Assembly: GCF_026341125.1 (NCBI RefSeq)
Contig: NZ_JAPEOR010000004.1
Span: forward strand, 170,513 to 234,512
Length of the DNA: 64,000 nucleotides
Origin: Streptomyces sp. NBC_01142
GTDB taxonomy: Bacteria; Actinomycetota; Actinomycetes; Streptomycetales; Streptomycetaceae
Direction: 5' to 3'
The notes under the pieces were generated by a model. It searched no databases. It was given only the letters and a program-made list of their open reading frames with translations, and was not told where the DNA came from. Shown in pieces: positions 61,439 to 64,000 of this stretch. Within the stretch, counting starts at the first letter, position 1, and each line of letters starts with the position of its first letter. Made by a program: the position numbers and the translations under genes.

Positions 61439-62845
61439 TCAGCGGGCGGGGGCCAGCCGCATCTGGGTCGCCTCCCGGGCCCGGGCCGCGGTGGCGTCGG
61501 TCGTCCAGGGGGTCAGGGAGGTGTAGTAGTCGAAGCTCGACCACTCCTCCAGCGAGGCGGGCGGAGTGAATCCGGCTTCCAGGGCTTGTTCCCACAGCGG
61601 GGTGCCCGGGTACGGGGCGAACAGGTGCACCCGCGTCTCGGGCTGCGGGTCGAGCTGCCGCAGCTCCTCGATCAGCGAGTAGGTGTCCTCCATCTCCGCG
61701 TCGCTCTCGCCGGGGAACCCGACGATGAACGTGTAGGAGCCGAGAATGCCGTGAGCGGCGATGTCAGCCGCGACATCGAGAATGCTCGCGCGGGTGATCT
61801 CCTTGCGGACCACGTCGGCCAGCACGCGGTCGTTGCCCGACTCCACGCCCATCAGCAGCCGCGAGCAGCCGCTCTCCGCGATCCGCTCCAGCAACGGGAG
61901 CTTGGCGCGGCGGGCCTTGAGGATGTCGTTGGGGTTGATGCTGGCCGCCCACCGGATGTCCACGCCGCGGTCGAGCAGCCCGTCGCAGAAGCCGATGGAC
62001 CGGCGCAGGTTCACGAACCAGTCCGCGTCGTAGAACTTCACCCCGTTGATGCCGTACGCGGCCTTGAGCGCGACCACGTCGTCCAGGAGGTCCTGGGCGG
62101 CCATCGCCGAGTACTTGCGCTGGTAGGTGAGTTCGAAGCAGAACTGGCACTTGTAGACGCAGCCCTGGCTGGAGACGTAGTTCAGCGTGCGGGTGGCCAC
62201 CGTGGGGTCATCACGGATGTACTTCGCGACGTCCAGCAGTGCCCAGGGGTAGGCGCCCAGGTTCCCGGTCCGCGGCGGGTTCACCCGTCCGCACATCACG
62301 CACTCGCCGTTGTCGATCCGCAGGCCGGGGACCAGCCGGCGCGGCACGCGGCCGAGGAGCGACTTCACGTACTCGAGCATCGAGTTCTGCCCGGGGCCCT
62401 GCAGGACGGCGTCGACGAGCGGGTGCGCGGCGGTCTGCTCGGGCTGCACGTTGACGTGCGGCCCGCCGAAGACGACCGGCGGACAGAAGCGGCGCTTCTT
62501 CGCGGCCCGCACCATCTCCAGGGCGTGCCCGATCTGCCCCCCGCCGGTCATGATGCTGACCCCGATGCACGCCGTCCGCCCGAGGTGCTCGTCCAGCAGC
62601 CGCTCCCACGCCGCGGCGTCCCTCTGATTGCCGTCGAACAGGACCACGTTCACCAGGCCGCTCTCCATGAGCGGCTTGGCGATGGTCAGCAGCGAGAACG
62701 GCATCCAGAAGTAGACGTAGTCCTTCTCGTGGTCGATCTTCGGATAGACCAGGATGACCGTCGGCAGACCCTCCCGCGCTTCGGAGGCCGGGGGCGACGG
62801 GACGGTCGTCAGCCCGGAGGGAAGCCCCATGAACACGCCGCTCAC
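61439..62845 (-). CDS. B12-binding radical SAM enzyme
   Basis: 468 residues. N-terminal cobalamin-binding fold (VILVYPKIDHEKDYVYFW; CIGVSIMTGGGQIGHAL; VVFGGPHVNVQPEQ). The radical SAM site SQGCVYKCQFCFEL is C-x3-C-x2-C, followed by VKFYDADWFVN, LLMGVESGNDRVLADV and IVGFPGESDAEMEDT. GTG at 62845 overlaps the upstream gene stop. Probable methylation or rearrangement of an unactivated carbon. Confidence 0.9.
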   Translation of the reverse strand: MSGVFMGLPSGLTTVPSPPASEAREGLPTVILVYPKIDHEKDYVYFWMPFSLLTIAKPLMESGLVNVVLFDGNQRDAAAWERLLDEHLGRTACIGVSIMTGGGQIGHALEMVRAAKKRRFCPPVVFGGPHVNVQPEQTAAHPLVDAVLQGPGQNSMLEYVKSLLGRVPRRLVPGLRIDNGECVMCGRVNPPRTGNLGAYPWALLDVAKYIRDDPTVATRTLNYVSSQGCVYKCQFCFELTYQRKYSAMAAQDLLDDVVALKAAYGINGVKFYDADWFVNLRRSIGFCDGLLDRGVDIRWAASINPNDILKARRAKLPLLERIAESGCSRLLMGVESGNDRVLADVVRKEITRASILDVAADIAAHGILGSYTFIVGFPGESDAEMEDTYSLIEELRQLDPQPETRVHLFAPYPGTPLWEQALEAGFTPPASLEEWSSFDYYTSLTPWTTDATAARAREATQMRLAPAR

Positions 62846-63873
62846 CGGTGCGCCTCCAGCAGTTCCTGCGGAGTGGCGTCGCCGGGCCGGAAGTAGGCGT
62901 CGGCGTACATCTCGAACGCGGCTTCCACCTGGGCGGCCAGCGTCTCCTGGTCGTCCGTCTCCAGCAGCGGGGCGAGGTCGACGGTGACGTCCTCGCGCAG
63001 GAGGCAGAACTGCAGCCGGGCGTCGGCGGTCAGGCGCAGTGCCATCAGCGCGTCGTGGCACGGGAAGAGCGGGCAGCCGCGGCACACCGAGCCGTACCAG
63101 GCGCCGGCGGTGGAGTCCTTGAGGACCACCTTGGTGCCCGAGGGCATGGTGAACACCGTCATCGGGTGGCCGAGGCCGCCCTGCTGCACCGTCTCCTCGT
63201 CGATGGCCCGCACGCGCAGGTCGCCCGCGAGCTCCTCCATGGAGACGTAGAGGTCGGGAAGGTTCCGGCTGCGCTTGATCTCCAGGCGCCGGGCGAAGCT
63301 CTCGCTGCCCTCGCCGAGGTCCTTGATGATGTCGAGGAGCTTCACACTCTCGACCCCGGCCTCCTCGCACCACGCGATCAGCGGGTCGATCTCCGAGGCG
63401 TTGATCCCGTCCATCACCACGACGTTGACCTTCACGGGGACGCCGGTGGCCACGCACGCCTCGATCGCGGCCAGCACGTCGGCGTGGTCGTTCACGCCGC
63501 AGATCTCGTGATGCAGTCCCGCGTCCAGGGTGTCCAGGGAGACGTTGAACAGGGTCACCCCGGCCTCGGCGAGCGCAGGCGCGAGCTCGCCGATCCTCGG
63601 GTGCCGCGAGATCACCTCGACCTCGCTCATGCCGGCATCCTGGCGCAGGCGGCGCACGACCTCCACGAGCGGCTCGTACAGAGCCGGGTCCCCGCCGGTC
63701 AGCTTGATGCTCTCCACACCCTGAGCCCGGACGGCCTTCGCGACGGCGATCAGCTGTTCGGGCGCCAGGTCGGTGCCGGACTCGGTGGCCACGGCCTCAC
63801 CCGACGGCCGGCAGTAGTAGCAGCTCCGCTTGCAGCGGGAGTTAACCGTTACCCGGACTTGCGGTTTCCGCAT
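62842..63873 (-). CDS. MoaA-like radical SAM enzyme
   Basis: 343 residues. N-terminal cluster SRCKRSCYYCRPSGE (C-x3-C-x2-C). C-terminal second cluster CRGCPLFPCHDALMALRL plus FCLL matches the MoaA layout (C-x2-C-x13-C-like). IKLTGGDPALY and NVSLDTLDAGLH are as in GTP 3',8-cyclase. No other molybdopterin gene is present, so this is likely a paralogue acting on a nucleotide or similar compound. ATG at 63873 with GGAGGG 5 bp upstream. First gene of the operon. Confidence 0.85.
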   Translation of the reverse strand: MRKPQVRVTVNSRCKRSCYYCRPSGEAVATESGTDLAPEQLIAVAKAVRAQGVESIKLTGGDPALYEPLVEVVRRLRQDAGMSEVEVISRHPRIGELAPALAEAGVTLFNVSLDTLDAGLHHEICGVNDHADVLAAIEACVATGVPVKVNVVVMDGINASEIDPLIAWCEEAGVESVKLLDIIKDLGEGSESFARRLEIKRSRNLPDLYVSMEELAGDLRVRAIDEETVQQGGLGHPMTVFTMPSGTKVVLKDSTAGAWYGSVCRGCPLFPCHDALMALRLTADARLQFCLLREDVTVDLAPLLETDDQETLAAQVEAAFEMYADAYFRPGDATPQELLEAHR

Positions 63874-63961
63874 GTCACCCCTCCCTCGCACATCGCTGAC
63901 ATTCACGCTCACAGCCTCGTGGTCCCTTCCCCTGGCCAGCAACAACGTTGGACAGAGTCGA

Positions 63962-64000
63962 TGTCAGGGTTTGCTGGACGCCCAACTCCGAACCCTGACA
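63962..64000. repeat. 10-bp inverted repeat upstream of the radical SAM operon
   Basis: TGTCAGGGTT and AACCCTGACA are perfect reverse complements separated by 19 bp, 89-127 bp before the MoaA-like start. Position and spacing fit an operator of a dimeric regulator (the WYL protein is a candidate) or the terminator of a gene beyond the right edge. It runs to the very edge of the window. Confidence 0.7.

Noticed and set aside
1..64000. CRISPR array or insertion sequence
   Set aside because: No regularly spaced repeats and no transposase motif were seen on either strand.

Overview
The base composition (very GC-rich, with strong third-position bias), the many GTG/TTG starts, the chains of genes overlapping by 4 bp (ATGA/GTGA) and the gene families all point to a Streptomyces or close actinomycete. 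The window is mostly accessory, specialised-metabolism DNA; I see no ribosomal, tRNA or core housekeeping block.

Layout. (1) 98-1545 (+) is a coupled HisH-like/HisF-like pair, closed by a strong hairpin. (2) 11592-1646 (-) is an eight-gene overlapping operon: DegT-type aminotransferase, two phosphoribosyltransferase-like proteins, a methyltransferase/beta-propeller/kinase fusion, a HAD phosphatase, a third phosphoribosyltransferase-like protein, a HisA-like barrel and a methyltransferase. With region 1 this looks like a dedicated PRPP/nucleotide-sugar pathway built from histidine-pathway paralogues. (3) 11842-15841 holds a TPR regulator, a GNAT, a PIG-L deacetylase, a NUDIX protein and small ORFs. 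(4) 23827-15890 (-) holds a TPR regulator, two truncated genes fused at a scar (repair protein/glycosyltransferase), a FEN-type nuclease, a PIG-L deacetylase, and an aminotransferase/Gfo-Idh/HAD trio like the kanosamine route, ending in an N-terminally short tyrosine recombinase.

(5) 24105-44639 (+) is a nine-gene NRPS operon. Protein 1 is FkbM methyltransferase-FkbH-PCP-C. Protein 2 is A-PCP-E, with a ten-residue code I read as Asn. Protein 3 is C-PCP-Cy-A-PCP-oxidase, with a code I read as Cys. A free-standing C domain, a small-molecule kinase, a cobalamin-type radical SAM enzyme, a fused UreAB, a UreC-like hydrolase with a changed flap and a 2-oxoglutarate-type oxygenase follow. There is no thioesterase. 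The inferred product is a glyceryl- or other acyl-started chain with D-Asn, one unknown residue and a thiazole, released onto an amine by the last C domain.

(6) 55965-44649 (-) holds two tiny coupled ORFs, an ABC exporter, a frameshifted HIT gene, a kinase, an MFS exporter, NUDIX and VanX-like remnants, a methyltransferase-NUDIX-PCMT fusion, a protein-tyrosine-phosphatase-like gene and a kinase. (7) 63873-56227 (-) is an eight-gene operon: MoaA-like radical SAM, B12-type radical SAM, an MccF-like S66 peptidase, a LysRS-like ligase without an anticodon domain, an unknown protein, an SDR, a WYL regulator and an HhH-GPD glycosylase.

I cannot match the whole to a known product. The strongest candidates for an undescribed system are regions 2, 5 and 7. 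Several genes carry truncation or frameshift scars, so some parts are decaying.
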